DNA of 64,000 bases, taken from contig OZ020594.1 in assembly GCA_963971535.1 (NCBI GenBank), forward strand, positions 118,579,127 to 118,643,126, read 5' to 3'. Positions 55,503-64,000 of this stretch are shown in pieces. The notes under the pieces were generated by a model. It had not been told where the DNA came from. It saw nothing but the letters and a program-made list of their open reading frames with translations, and did no database searches. Source of the stretch: Notolepis coatsorum. Its lineage: Eukaryota > Chordata > Actinopteri > Aulopiformes > Paralepididae. A program made the position numbers and the translations under genes. Numbering within the stretch: position 1 is the first letter of the stretch; each line of letters begins with the position of its first letter.

Positions 55503-55722
55503 GCCGGGGGAGGAGGCAGGGAAGTGGAGAAAACACACGAGAGCAGCCGGAGGAAAACACGCGAGAGCAGCCGGGGAGGAGGCAGGGAAGTGGAGAAAAC
55601 ACGCGAGAGCAGCCGGGGAGGAGTCAGGGAAGTGGAGAAAACAAGCGAGAGCAGCCGGGGCGGAGGCAGGGAAGTGGAGAGAAAACACACGAGAGCAGCC
55701 GGGGAGGAGTCAGACAAGTGGA
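55503..55722 (+). repeat. 42-bp G-rich minisatellite
   Basis: Five to six units of 42 bp contain ggaggcagggaagtggagaa and cgagagcagccggg. Because 42 is divisible by three, all frames stay open and give long repetitive but meaningless ORFs on both strands. Confidence 0.92.
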
Positions 55723-55762
55723 ACACTTCGCCTCGTTTCAACAGGGATTACTATTGATTGAA

Positions 55763-56730
55763 AACTTTATTTAACAGATTGCAGAATGGGTACAATACAG
55801 TACAGCTCAATACACACAATTGTTAAGGGGATGCAGACCAAAGAAAGACTTTCATCTTACCACCTAGTGGCAAGAGGAAACATCAGGGATATCCTGACAC
55901 AACTTGTATTTACCTGCACTATTCTTACCCTGCCTACTCTTATACACTGCCTATCAAATTCATGTGTCGGTTATTGCACTTTTTACTTCTTACTGATGAC
56001 TATTTTTAAACTAAATCATTTTAAACTATTTTTATTATTTGCTAGATCCAAATGTGAAACACTGTGATTATTTGTATTACTGAATAGAGAGCCTATTAGG
56101 ATGCTAGATCCTAATGTGAAACACTGTGATTTGCCATATCTTGCTATGCTCGCTCATGCATGTATTTTTTATGTCCGTTCTATTTTTATAATTTTTTGAC
56201 TATTTTTAAACTGAATCATTTTAAACTATTTTTACTATTTGTGTTACTGAAAACTGTAAGCGGAGAGCCTATTGGGATGCTAGATCCTAATGTGAAACAC
56301 TGTGATTCTACCTGTCTATCTTTTTATGCTCGCTTATGCCTGTATTTTTTACTGTTGTGAAGCACTTTGAACTGCAACCTCTGTATGAAAAGTGCTATAC
56401 AAATAAAGTTATTATTATTATTATTGTTTACATCAGGGTCCCCCATTTTCAATTCATAGTGACATTTATGACATACACAACATACATGACATCATGACAT
56501 TTATGGCATAGGGACATACATGACATACAGGTATTTAGTACTGTTACATTTGTGACATATACGCAAATATACAGTACTGTTACCCATAGATCGTGACAGA
56601 GAGTATACATATATGTGGAGGGGACTGTACATTAGGAGGGGGTGGGTGGGTGGGAGAGAAATATACATACGGTGGGGAGAGAATATATACATACGGTGGG
56701 GAGGAGACTGTACATTAGGAGGGGGTGGAG
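55763..56730 (+). repeat. 'TTGTTAAGGGG' repeat with GGTGGGG array, L2-tail interrupted
   Basis: The most complete copy of this family. The left part (55763-55856) has cagaatgggtacaatacagt and attgttaaggggatgcag. The right part (56425-56730) has catcagggtcccccatttt, atgacata repeats and about 1.5 GGTGGGG units. It joins the two parts of the family (this repeat and the minisatellite) in one unit. Confidence 0.85.
55857..56424 (+). mobile_element. L2-like LINE 3' tail insertion
   Basis: The insert ends gaagcactttgaactgcaac ... caaataaagttattatt, a classical L2 tail with ATT repeats. Upstream it contains a direct duplication of atgctagatcctaatgtgaa and the surrounding 3' UTR (about 56040-56130 and 56230-56310). 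No coding part. Confidence 0.7.
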
Positions 56731-56734
56731 GGGT

Positions 56735-57510
56735 TTGGACATTTACGGTGGCCAGTTTCGAATTGCAGCCTCCCGTAGGTGCTCTTTAAGAATGGGATTC
56801 ACATTCCTTTACAGCTTTGGGTAGGGCGTTCCACATTGATGTGGCATAATTGCAAAACATGTTTAGTCCCTTGTTTGAGCCGAATCTGGGTTTAACATGA
56901 TTTGTGGAGCTCCCTCTGGTGTTGTGGTCGTGGTATTCACTGACCTTTGGGAAGTATTTTGACATGTACATGGGTACCTTGGTCGTGTAGTGTATCTTGT
57001 AGACCAGGCCCATTGCAAGTTGCTGTACTCTGTCGTCTACTCTAAGCCATCCTAGGTTGTCAAAGTGGGCAGGGGTGAGGTGGGTTCTAGGAGTAAGGTC
57101 AAGCAGTAGTCTGACCAGTTTGTTTTGAGATGTTTGTAATTTTGTTTTTAGCGCCTTTGAGGTGCTTTGGTACCATGAGGTGCAAGCATAGTCGTAGTAC
57201 CCTTGAATGAGTGCTCCTGCCAGAGTCTTCAGGGTATTCTTGTTTACCAGTGAGGAGATCCGGTACAAGAATCGAGTTTGTTGGTTGACTTTTTTTTATT
57301 ACATTGGATGCCATTTTGTCACAGGAAAGATTTGCCTCTAGGATGGAACCCAGGTAGGTAATTTCATCTTTCCTTGTGACAATATTGTCACCCACTGTAA
57401 CTGAGAAGCCGTCGGTCTTGCTGAGTTTGTTATTTGAACCGAAGAGAATGGACTCTGTTTTGCCCATGTGTAATGATAGTTTGTTATCATTGCACAGAGA
57501 AGAAAAGGGT
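56735..57510 (-). mobile_element. LINE C-terminal fragment (jockey-like), copy 2
   Basis: The minus strand reads MGKTESILFGSNNKLS and DNIVTRKDEITYLGSIL (the region just after the RT active site), then YYDYACTSWYQSTSKALKT and NYATSMWNALPKAVKE. Two frames (57099-57467 and 56786-57268) overlap because of an indel. The RT active site and endonuclease are absent. Confidence 0.8.
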
Positions 57511-57586
57511 ATGTATCTTCTTGTCTAACTCCAGGGAAGATGGCAAATAAGCTAATTTCCCAAAATGTTGGCGTTTTCCTTTAAGC
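57511..57586. repeat. foldback element end
   Basis: The segment gctaatttcccaaaatgttg, ggcgttttcctttaa is the terminal region of the foldback family at 16341-17190. Only one end is present. Confidence 0.75.
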
Positions 57587-57694
57587 AAATTGTCTGATGA
57601 GGATTTATTATTAGGATTAATGGTTATTATTATGATTATTATTATAGGATATTATTGTGCTAGGATTTGTTTTGTTGATGATTTAACCTCTCTT

Positions 57695-58510
57695 TATGCA
57701 TGATTTCAATGTAGACATTGACCCTGAGGTCAATCTCTTTAATAATATTGATATAGTGTGTGACTACTATACAGAAGAGCAAGTAAATGGTGAAGTAGAT
57801 CATGCAAATCGATTTTCAATCATACACTTTAACAGCAGGAGTATGTACAAAAAATGTTCACACAATTTTCTACACAGTTTAGTTTAGTAGCAATTTCTGA
57901 GACCTGGATTGCCCAAGAGAAAGAAGAGTTTTTTTAGTTGGATGGGTATGATTTTAGATGTATAAACAGAATCCACAAAGGGGGAGGCGGGACTGCTTTA
58001 TTCATTGATAAAAAACTAAAGTATAAGGTTATTGACCACATGAGTGCTGCTATTGAAGACCTCTGAGTACATTACAGTGGAGATTGAAAGGGAAAAGCAG
58101 AAAAACATCTTGGTTAGCTGTGTGTATAGAGCGCCTAGTTCAAGCATTGATAATTTCAGAGAAAAGATGGAAGAGCTACTTACTAACATAGAGCAAAAGG
58201 TTACATTCATTTGTGGCGACTTTAATATCAATATTTTAAACCCAGACAAAAAAACAAATATAGATGATTTTACATCAATTATGCATAGCCTAGGCCTCTT
58301 CCCGATAATTAATAAGCCTAGCAGAATAACCTCTCATTCTGCTACTTTGATCGATAACATTTTCACTAATGTTATAAATAATAGAATTGTGTGCGGACTG
58401 CTGACAAATGATATAACAGATCACTTACCAGTTCTTGTAATAATAGAAGATAATAATCAGCCAAAGAGGGAATCTCAGAAAATGTGTAATAAAAGGCACC
58501 TTTCAGAGGA
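57695..58510 (+). pseudogene. L2-like LINE APE endonuclease, broken
   Basis: Endonuclease motifs in order: SIIHFNSRS, ISETW, CVYRAPSSS, ICGDFNIN, SATLIDNIFTN and TDHLPV, with the catalytic Asn, Glu, Asp-Asn and Asp-His. The frame is broken by a stop at about 57885 and a shift near 58060. No RT follows; an ATA microsatellite (58517-58552) and other sequence replace it. Confidence 0.85.
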
Positions 58511-58514
58511 CTCG

Positions 58515-58546
<32 letters not shown>

Positions 58547-58577
58547 TATATAGAGGACTCGATAGGGGCACTAAAGG

Positions 58578-58873
58578 GAACGTTAGGTTATAACTATAAC
58601 CAAGTTCTGTTAATAGTGGTGACGCTCGGCGTCACTCATGCACTATCCTCGCATATGTGCACGCGCACTGAATAAAATTCCACAATGTACCTTTATCCCA
58701 GTATTCGTCTGACCACACCCCTCGTTAGCTTACCTTCATAAGCAGGTGTGTGGTCACCTGCTCTCCTCCTTCCCAAGCTTTCACCACAAGGTGAGATCAA
58801 GGGCTGCAGCGGCGTCGGACGCCGAGCGTCACCACTATTAACAGAACTTGGTTATAGTTATAACCTAACGTTC
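58578..58873. repeat. perfect 56-bp inverted repeat
   Basis: The left arm 58578-58633 (gaacgttaggttataactat ... ggcgtc) and right arm 58818-58873 are exact complements; the spacer is 184 bp. The hairpin motif gtggctccgctcggc / gccgagcgggagccac follows at 58884-58933. The text resembles the terminal repeats of fish tyrosine-recombinase (DIRS-like) elements and fits the DIRS gag further right, but the link is inference. Confidence 0.85.
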
Positions 58874-60016
58874 TGTGACATAGTGGCTCCGCTCGGCGTC
58901 ACTCATGCACAAGGGAGGCCGAGCGGGAGCCACCGGCCGACAAATACACCCCGCTGAAGGCCCCCCACAACCATCAGAACAGGGAGGGCCGAGCCCCCCC
59001 GACCCCCCCTAATGGAGGGCACCCCCCCTATTGGAGGTTTCCCGGGAGGGCGACGGACCCGACCGTGCGAAGAGGCACTCAAGCAACTCAACGCACAGGG
59101 TGAGCAGACCGTGGCCTGACCCCACGACTACACACACGCACAACCCGCATGCCACCCGGGAACGAACGGAGGGAACAACCTCGTTACTGCCCCCAGAATC
59201 ACGGGGTCAAGGGCAAACCCAACCCCGTGGCAAGGCCGCAGCAGCGGAGCGCGAAGGAAGGCCCAGACCCACCAAAGGGACTGGACCCCCTGGAACGGGG
59301 GCCCGGAGAAGTCCATGATGCCAGCATCAAGACCCCACAAGGGGGGCACTTAGTGACCCCGCCCCCCACATCGCCAGCGTATTCGGAAAAAGGCCCCTCA
59401 GCCGAGCGGGCCCTGTCCCCCCAATAGTACACCGCCTGGCATACCGACCCTGCAGTGCAGACAGTCAGCACGGCCGAAATAACAAGACTTACCACGGAAG
59501 CAGGCAGCGCACCGGGGAAAAAACCAGGCAACAGGCTGTTAACCCGAGCCTGGAGACTGCGGACGAGACAGGCGCCAGAGGGAACAGCTGAACACAGCCG
59601 CCCCGGCGGAAGGGGCGTATGCTGGCGTTGTCGTCACTATGACAAACCTCCCTCAAAGCGAAGGCTGACACAATTGGCAGACGTCACGAACGTGCAGGGG
59701 CACACTCAACCGGGCAACCCGGGAGTTGACACCGCACCGACACACCAGAGAACCAACCACCCAGGCATTACCCAATGTGGTGGTCGGTCCCATAACCCCT
59801 CAGGAAAAAAACTCCAAAACGTACCTGCGGCACCACCGCAGTACCGTTTCAGTTTCCAACAGGGTTATCCCGGGCCTACGGGTCAACGAAAACATTACTC
59901 CGGACTGGGCCCGGCGATACGGGGAGCACAGGATCCCCCGAGGAGGTCAAAGACCACCCCAACAGGCCCCTCTTCGCCACGCGTAAGAGAAGAGTGAAAG
60001 AAATGGAGAACCAGCC
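58874..60016. other. GC-rich region, no recognised gene
   Basis: High GC with frequent CCCCCC and GGG blocks and several overlapping open frames on both strands (58748-59997). None has recognisable domains or consistent codon bias. It lies between the inverted repeat and a 5S rRNA-like sequence. Confidence 0.45.
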
Positions 60017-60137
60017 CCAACACCCCGTACTTCTGTATTCCCAGGAGGTCACCCAACCAAGTACTAACCAAGACCAACCTGCGTGGCGGCCGAGATCTGA
60101 CGAGATCGGGCGTGTACAGGTTGGCACGGCCGTAAGC
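60017..60137 (-). pseudogene. 5S rRNA-like sequence
   Basis: On the minus strand it starts gcttacggccgtgccaacct and includes cgcccgatctcgtcagatct, the long match tggttagtacttgg and cctgggaataca. These follow 5S rRNA order over about 120 bp, the full length of the RNA. It differs from the usual vertebrate sequence in the box A region (ccgccacgcaggt) and box C (gttgggtgacctcc), and its 3' end does not pair with the 5' end. It is a diverged 5S pseudogene or the head of a 5S-derived SINE (SINE3 type). Confidence 0.85.
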
Positions 60138-61809
60138 CATTATGACAGTGTAGGATACAATGTACCCAACAAGGGCTCCATAGCGCTTAACCCTGTGACA
60201 CCCGGACCGACCTGGCATTTTTCCCCCCGAAAAAAGCCCAAGTCCCTCAGGGTACCAGAACAGCAGATCTGCATCCCCGGCGGACAACGGGTGCAACTGA
60301 TCCGGACCAGCGTGTCCAGAACCAGTCCCGTGCCCTAACCACGCCGATCTGCCAACTCCAGGAGAAGGGGCAGACATGCGTGTTGATCTTAAACATGAAA
60401 AGAAGGCGCCACCCAGACGTTCTGTGCGAACCGCACCCGGCGGCCCACCCCCAGGGCGTGAAACCCTTCTGCGTATGTTCAGATCTATTCTGTCATCAAC
60501 CCCCGATATGAATGAGAATCCGTCGACAACCACACAGGTCGTCGGAAGAGGAAAAACCCCCATCCCAGTTGCTTTATAAAAACGCTGTTTTAACCCCAAG
60601 CAACCAAGGCGCGCCACTCAGTTGCTTAATGTCCAACAGAACATCCCGAACTAGCACTATGTGTGCGGCGGGTATATCCACATCAATAAATAGGCTATTT
60701 AGACCTTTCATTGAATCCCCAAGGCGCCCAGGGGAACGACAAGAGGGGTGAGATGCAACCAACTCCAACTCTTTATAATAATAAAGAAGAAGCATCAACA
60801 GTATAAACCCAACTCCAGTCACTCCTTTTGTCAAAGAGTATAGACCGAACTTCCCAGAAGCCTTCCCACACGAGTCGCAGTTATGAAAAAGACATGTCAA
60901 CTGTGAGTCACGTGACCAACTGACTCAAGTTTACACATAAAATCGAGCGTAGCAGACCCGTAAGCCCTACGCTCTAACCCGACACTTTAACACCACAAAC
61001 CTTACGTAAAGATCTCAACTCATGGAAGCCGTCGCCATAGCAACGTATATGCTATGACGGGGGGAAACCCTGTACACGACTCCTGTTTGTAATAGGAGTC
61101 GTGTCAAGATAACCCCCCCCTGCCAAGACGTTTGAACGGCTCGGCCCCGACTGGTTCAGCAGAAATGAGAAAAAAATCCCCTAAACCAATCAAGTGGGAA
61201 GGAGGGGTTTATTCGGCACCCCCTCACACAACCCCTTCTTCCCTACACACCAAAAACCAACTGTAGCATTTTGAGACCTTCGGTAGAAAGCCAAAGTATA
61301 GCATAAGCTAATACAATGCCCGCTACCCACGGAATGTGAACAGGATTTACAACAAAACAAGTCGTGTGTGTGTGAATCCTACACCCGCTTCCTATGTCGT
61401 ACATAGCAAAACACTGACAGAGTAACGGCCAAGCCATGGAACGTGTGTGCACGAGTATTACTGCAACTAACACAACAGTGTTGTGGCTCAACATTACTTT
61501 GCTTAAGCAACGGAACATACCACCAGCTTCTACCTGCATGTGGAGCGTCAGGCTAATAGAACCTTTCCATGACTGAGTGTATGCTTGCAGACCTTGCTTA
61601 ATATCGTAACACAACACGACTCATCTCTCAATGTAATAATGCAGATTCACATTTCGCAACCCCATCATATGTATTAGTGAATAAACACAGTTTGTTTGGC
61701 CAATAATATAGTCCCCTTTTTTAGGGAACTTTTTATTTATTATTTACGGCACAAAATCATGAGGGGGCCGGGGAGGGTGTAGAGGGGACCACAGGGGGAA
61801 AAGTCACTT
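60138..61809. other. GC- to AT-shifting region, no recognised gene
   Basis: Open frames on the minus strand (60574-60900 with a hydrophobic GVGFILLMLLLYYY stretch; 61243-61617) lack recognised domains. A hairpin acacgactcct/aggagtcgtgt lies at about 61076-61106. A minus-strand aataaa occurs near 61210. The section just left of the gag end (61690-61745) reads gggaactttttatttatta on the plus strand and may be the 3' end of the gag transcript. Confidence 0.35.
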
Positions 61810-62621
61810 TTAGCGGGGTCTGCCGCCTCGAGCCGCTCGGGTTTTGCCACCCCGAGAAGCCCCGGAGGGATGGTAGTGAATCGGCTGCTGGTCACGGCGT
61901 TCCCTACCATCTCCTCCGGTCGTGGATGGGCCGGCGGCAGCAGAATCGCTGTCTCTCCTCCTGGCCTTCTTGGAGGGGCCAGCAGTGGCGGCGGAGGCAG
62001 TGGTAGGCACGGCGGAGGGAGCTCGACGTCGTGGAAGCCTTCTGACTCCACCGGCAAGGACGGGAGGCGGAAAATGGGGTTGGAGAACGGATCTCTCCTC
62101 TGCCATCTCTCTGCACGTTGAGGTCATCAGCTGCAGGGCCTTCCCGAATAATCCAGCATCGGAGAGGTCGGCCGTCAGAAGAGGGGCTCTCTTCTTCTCC
62201 GGCACTCGAGCCTGCTCCAGCCAAAGGTGGCGCTGGGTCAGGGTGGCCAGGGTGCGCATCTTCCCCGAGGCTATGGCCTGCACCTGGGTAAGATGCAGGA
62301 CAGCTCCTGCCGCCTGGGTGATCTGATCGCATTTTACCTCGGTCAGACCCGTGCCGCCCGTCATTATCCCCGATACAAATCTAGCCAGGTGGGCGATGTT
62401 AGAAGCCACAGCCAGCGATTGTGTACCAGCGATGAATGACTGGTCACCCCAATATGCCAATCGCCTAGCCGATCTTCCATGGAGAACGGGCTTGCATAAT
62501 GGTTCCCACACCACATCCGGACAGAGGAGAGCGGCCATCGGCCTATCAAGCCGTGGCACGCCCTCTCTCATACCTTTAACCAACCCCGACACCCGCGTAA
62601 CTGGTACGTAGGCGGGGGTAA

Positions 62622-63402
62622 AGGCCTCTGCATGCTACAGCAAATTCAAAGCAACTTCAACACAACATCGGCGCGATTTCAGCGCGCTTGTTGCAGACAG
62701 TCTTGTAGACTGTGTTGCTTGGGCGTTGCGTACCTGTGTCCAAAATCGAATCTAAAGACCCGTTGCGTTGGTATTGCGTAGCAGTGATTGGTTGGTAGTG
62801 AATGGGGGCGGGGCTGTCTGTCACTTCTAGTGTTCCTGGCTCGAGACCAAAAGAAAACTTTCTGACAGGAGCTCGAGACCAAAAGAAAACTTTCTGACAG
62901 GAGCTCGATAGCTAGTGTATTGTTTCATTACACTTGTTTAATTGTTTGTTTAAAATGAATCAAATGCAGGAACGTATTGCAGAGGAGGTCCGAAAGTACC
63001 AACATTTATATAATAGCGGGTCTAAAGACTACAAGGATAGCATTATGACGATGAATTCGTGGAAGGAGATTGGGGAAACAATGGGGATGACATGGACTGG
63101 GTTGATATTACACTATATACAAGAACACAAGCGAAAACAAACATAAACAGGGCTATTATTATACTAACGATGTATGGTTGAGAAGGGAAATCCGTTTGTA
63201 ATGGCTAGAGTGCGCACCTTCGGCTGCCCAAAGTATTCAGGCGGGCTGGGCGCGCTCGAGCCGCACATCCGGGGTACATTTTGTTGCATCATAGGCTGCG
63301 CGTTGATTTTGCAGAAGCATAAAGGTAATGTGTCTGCAACACCGTTGCTTTGTCAATGTTGTGTTGAAGTTGCTTTGAATTTGCTGTAGCATGCAGAGGC
63401 CT
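62622..63402 (+). mobile_element. PIF/Harbinger-like element carrying a MADF fragment
   Basis: Terminal inverted repeats of about 50 bp (aggcctctgcatgctacagc and on through caacttcaacacaac) lie between TAA duplications (62619-62621 and 63403-63405). It splits the DIRS gag. It keeps an open frame (62955-63146) for a MADF/Myb-like segment, the DNA-binding partner protein typical of Harbinger elements. The DDE transposase is absent, so it is a deleted derivative. Confidence 0.88.
62955..63146 (+). CDS. MADF/Myb-like domain fragment of Harbinger
   Basis: A 63-residue frame from ATG 62955 reads MNQMQERIAEEVRKYQHLYN, KDYKDSIMTMNSWKEIGET. The hallmarks of a MADF (Adf-1-type) helix-turn-helix are present: a start helix with 'I-x-E-V-x-x-x-x-x-L-Y', a 'YKD' and the 'SWKEIGETMG' helix. 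The third helix is short and the frame ends EHKRKQT. In complete Harbinger elements this protein helps bring transposase to the ends. Probably the first exon or a truncated copy. No upstream promoter can be assigned. Confidence 0.6.
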   Translation: MNQMQERIAEEVRKYQHLYNSGSKDYKDSIMTMNSWKEIGETMGMTWTGLILHYIQEHKRKQT

Positions 63403-63405
63403 TAA
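63403..63405. repeat. TAA target duplication, right copy
   Basis: Matches 62619-62621 and bounds the Harbinger-like insertion in the gag. Confidence 0.8.
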
Positions 63406-64000
63406 GTCCCATGATGTGAGACACCGCCTGGCCCTGACGAACATAGGCCCCCATTGAGGGGAAAAATTGGTAGACAACGTCCACCCCTCACCGGGCGACG
63501 CTGCCAGAGATGACCTATGAGATCATCGGGGGCAGGAGCAGGCAATGGCTGCGGCACGCCGTTTGCAGCGGCAGCTACCGCCATGAGCTCGGGAAACAAA
63601 GCCTGCAGTTCCCCCTGCTGACTTTCCTCCACCGAACCCGCATCCCTCACATGCAGCAGGCTTCGACCAATTGAGGAGCCACAGTCTGATGTGGCTGATA
63701 GCAGGGCATCCTGCCGAAGAGGCCGAGGTGGTTCCCCGACATCCTCGAACAAGGCGCCCCAAGGAGACATTTCTCCCCCCTCCGGTGTTTCCTGGACAGG
63801 AGGGATACTCACCTCCACAGGGCCTTCAAACAAGAATCCGTCCGACTCTTCCATGAAATCCTCAGTTTCCATCGGACATGCAGAGCCCGACGCATCCTCG
63901 CTGGTCTCCAGCAATTCCCCAAACCCAGGCCGTTCGCGTCTGCATGCCACCATCTTGCGACGTGAACGGGCAGACGCGAAAAGCTTGCATCGCAAATCCT

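Larger units (their letters stand above)
61810..63995 (-). pseudogene. DIRS-type gag-like protein, split by insertion
   Basis: Two minus-strand frames belong together: 63406-63995 (acidic N-terminal half, SATSDCGSSIGRSLLHVRD) and 61810-62621 (GLVKGMREGVPRLDRPMAAL ... SQSLAVASN ... QRHLWLEQARVP ... LSDAGLFGKALQ, then a basic C-terminus). The pattern around RHLWL and GLFG matches gag-like ORF1 of fish DIRS elements. These are tyrosine-recombinase retrotransposons that integrate without target duplication. A 781-bp Harbinger-like element separates the halves. The start may lie right of 63995. Tyrosine recombinase and RT are not in the window. Confidence 0.8.

Noticed and set aside
55356-55774. 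Overlapping repetitive open frames on both strands
   Set aside because: The 42-bp unit is a multiple of three and lacks stops, so all frames stay open by chance.
59895-60617. 240-aa minus-strand frame
   Set aside because: It reads through the 5S rRNA-like sequence and GC-rich DNA; no domain or codon signal.
61243-61617. 124-aa minus-strand frame with hydrophobic C-terminus, as a possible membrane protein
   Set aside because: No signal peptide, homologous motif or transcript signal seen; length is within chance for this composition. Kept only as an unexplained region.

Overview
The window is nuclear DNA from a vertebrate, most likely a ray-finned (teleost) fish. It holds CR1/Rex-like, L2 and L1 LINEs, tRNA-derived SINEs, BEL/Pao and Ty3/Gypsy LTR elements, a DIRS-type gag, and many hAT, PIF/Harbinger-like and TTAA-target DNA elements and short palindromic repeats. 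This mix is characteristic of teleosts. There is no operon structure, no Shine-Dalgarno site and no convincing intact host gene. Almost every open frame belongs to a mobile element or is a by-product of a tandem repeat. The only host-exon candidates are an 82-bp frame with splice-like ends (19464-19545, minus) and a THAP-like exon (28128-28364, minus); both are uncertain.

Layout. 1-3590: minus-strand CR1/Rex1-like LINE, broken by a SINE. 3600-7520: repeat mosaic with a hAT-like element (4566-5710), a TTAA-element end, and an inverted-repeat element with tRNA-like and TAACC-rich segments set between two G12 runs. 7522-14406: two complementary halves of an L2 LINE in opposite orientations, flanking a TTAA element and an L1 ORF1; this looks like an inversion scar. 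14500-19460: Harbinger-like, hAT-like and foldback elements plus a palindromic repeat. 19464-21381: possible exon and a 1.8-kb hAT element inserted 17 bp from its acceptor. 22530-27020: a GGTGGGG-rich minisatellite split by a 2.3-kb hAT element, then another hAT-like element and a LINE tail. 27160-33400: SINE, THAP-like exon, TTAA element, second tRNA-like inverted-repeat element, interrupted LINE tail.

34078-41662 is a complete but non-autonomous BEL/Pao element: two nearly identical LTRs, 5-bp target duplication, RT-RNaseH-integrase deleted, and a TTAA element inside the 3' LTR. 41738-45530 holds a PIF-like relic with a SINE inside, a palindrome, LINE tails and a 35-bp minisatellite. 45531-50428 is a young Ty3/Gypsy element (210-bp LTRs differing at one base) whose pol is broken by one stop and frameshifts. 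51285-54036 has a second hAT-like copy, then two ~98x-bp PIF-like elements head to head, forming a 2-kb palindrome inside a 44-bp minisatellite. 54576-58570 has LINE pieces and another copy of the GGTGGGG-bearing repeat.

58578-64000 is the least conventional part: a perfect 56-bp inverted repeat, about 3 kb of GC-rich DNA containing a full-length but diverged 5S rRNA-like sequence, and a minus-strand DIRS-type gag split by a Harbinger-like element that still encodes a MADF-like DNA-binding fragment. The genes do not form a pathway; the window records layered transposition in which nesting order, target duplications and LTR identity give relative ages.
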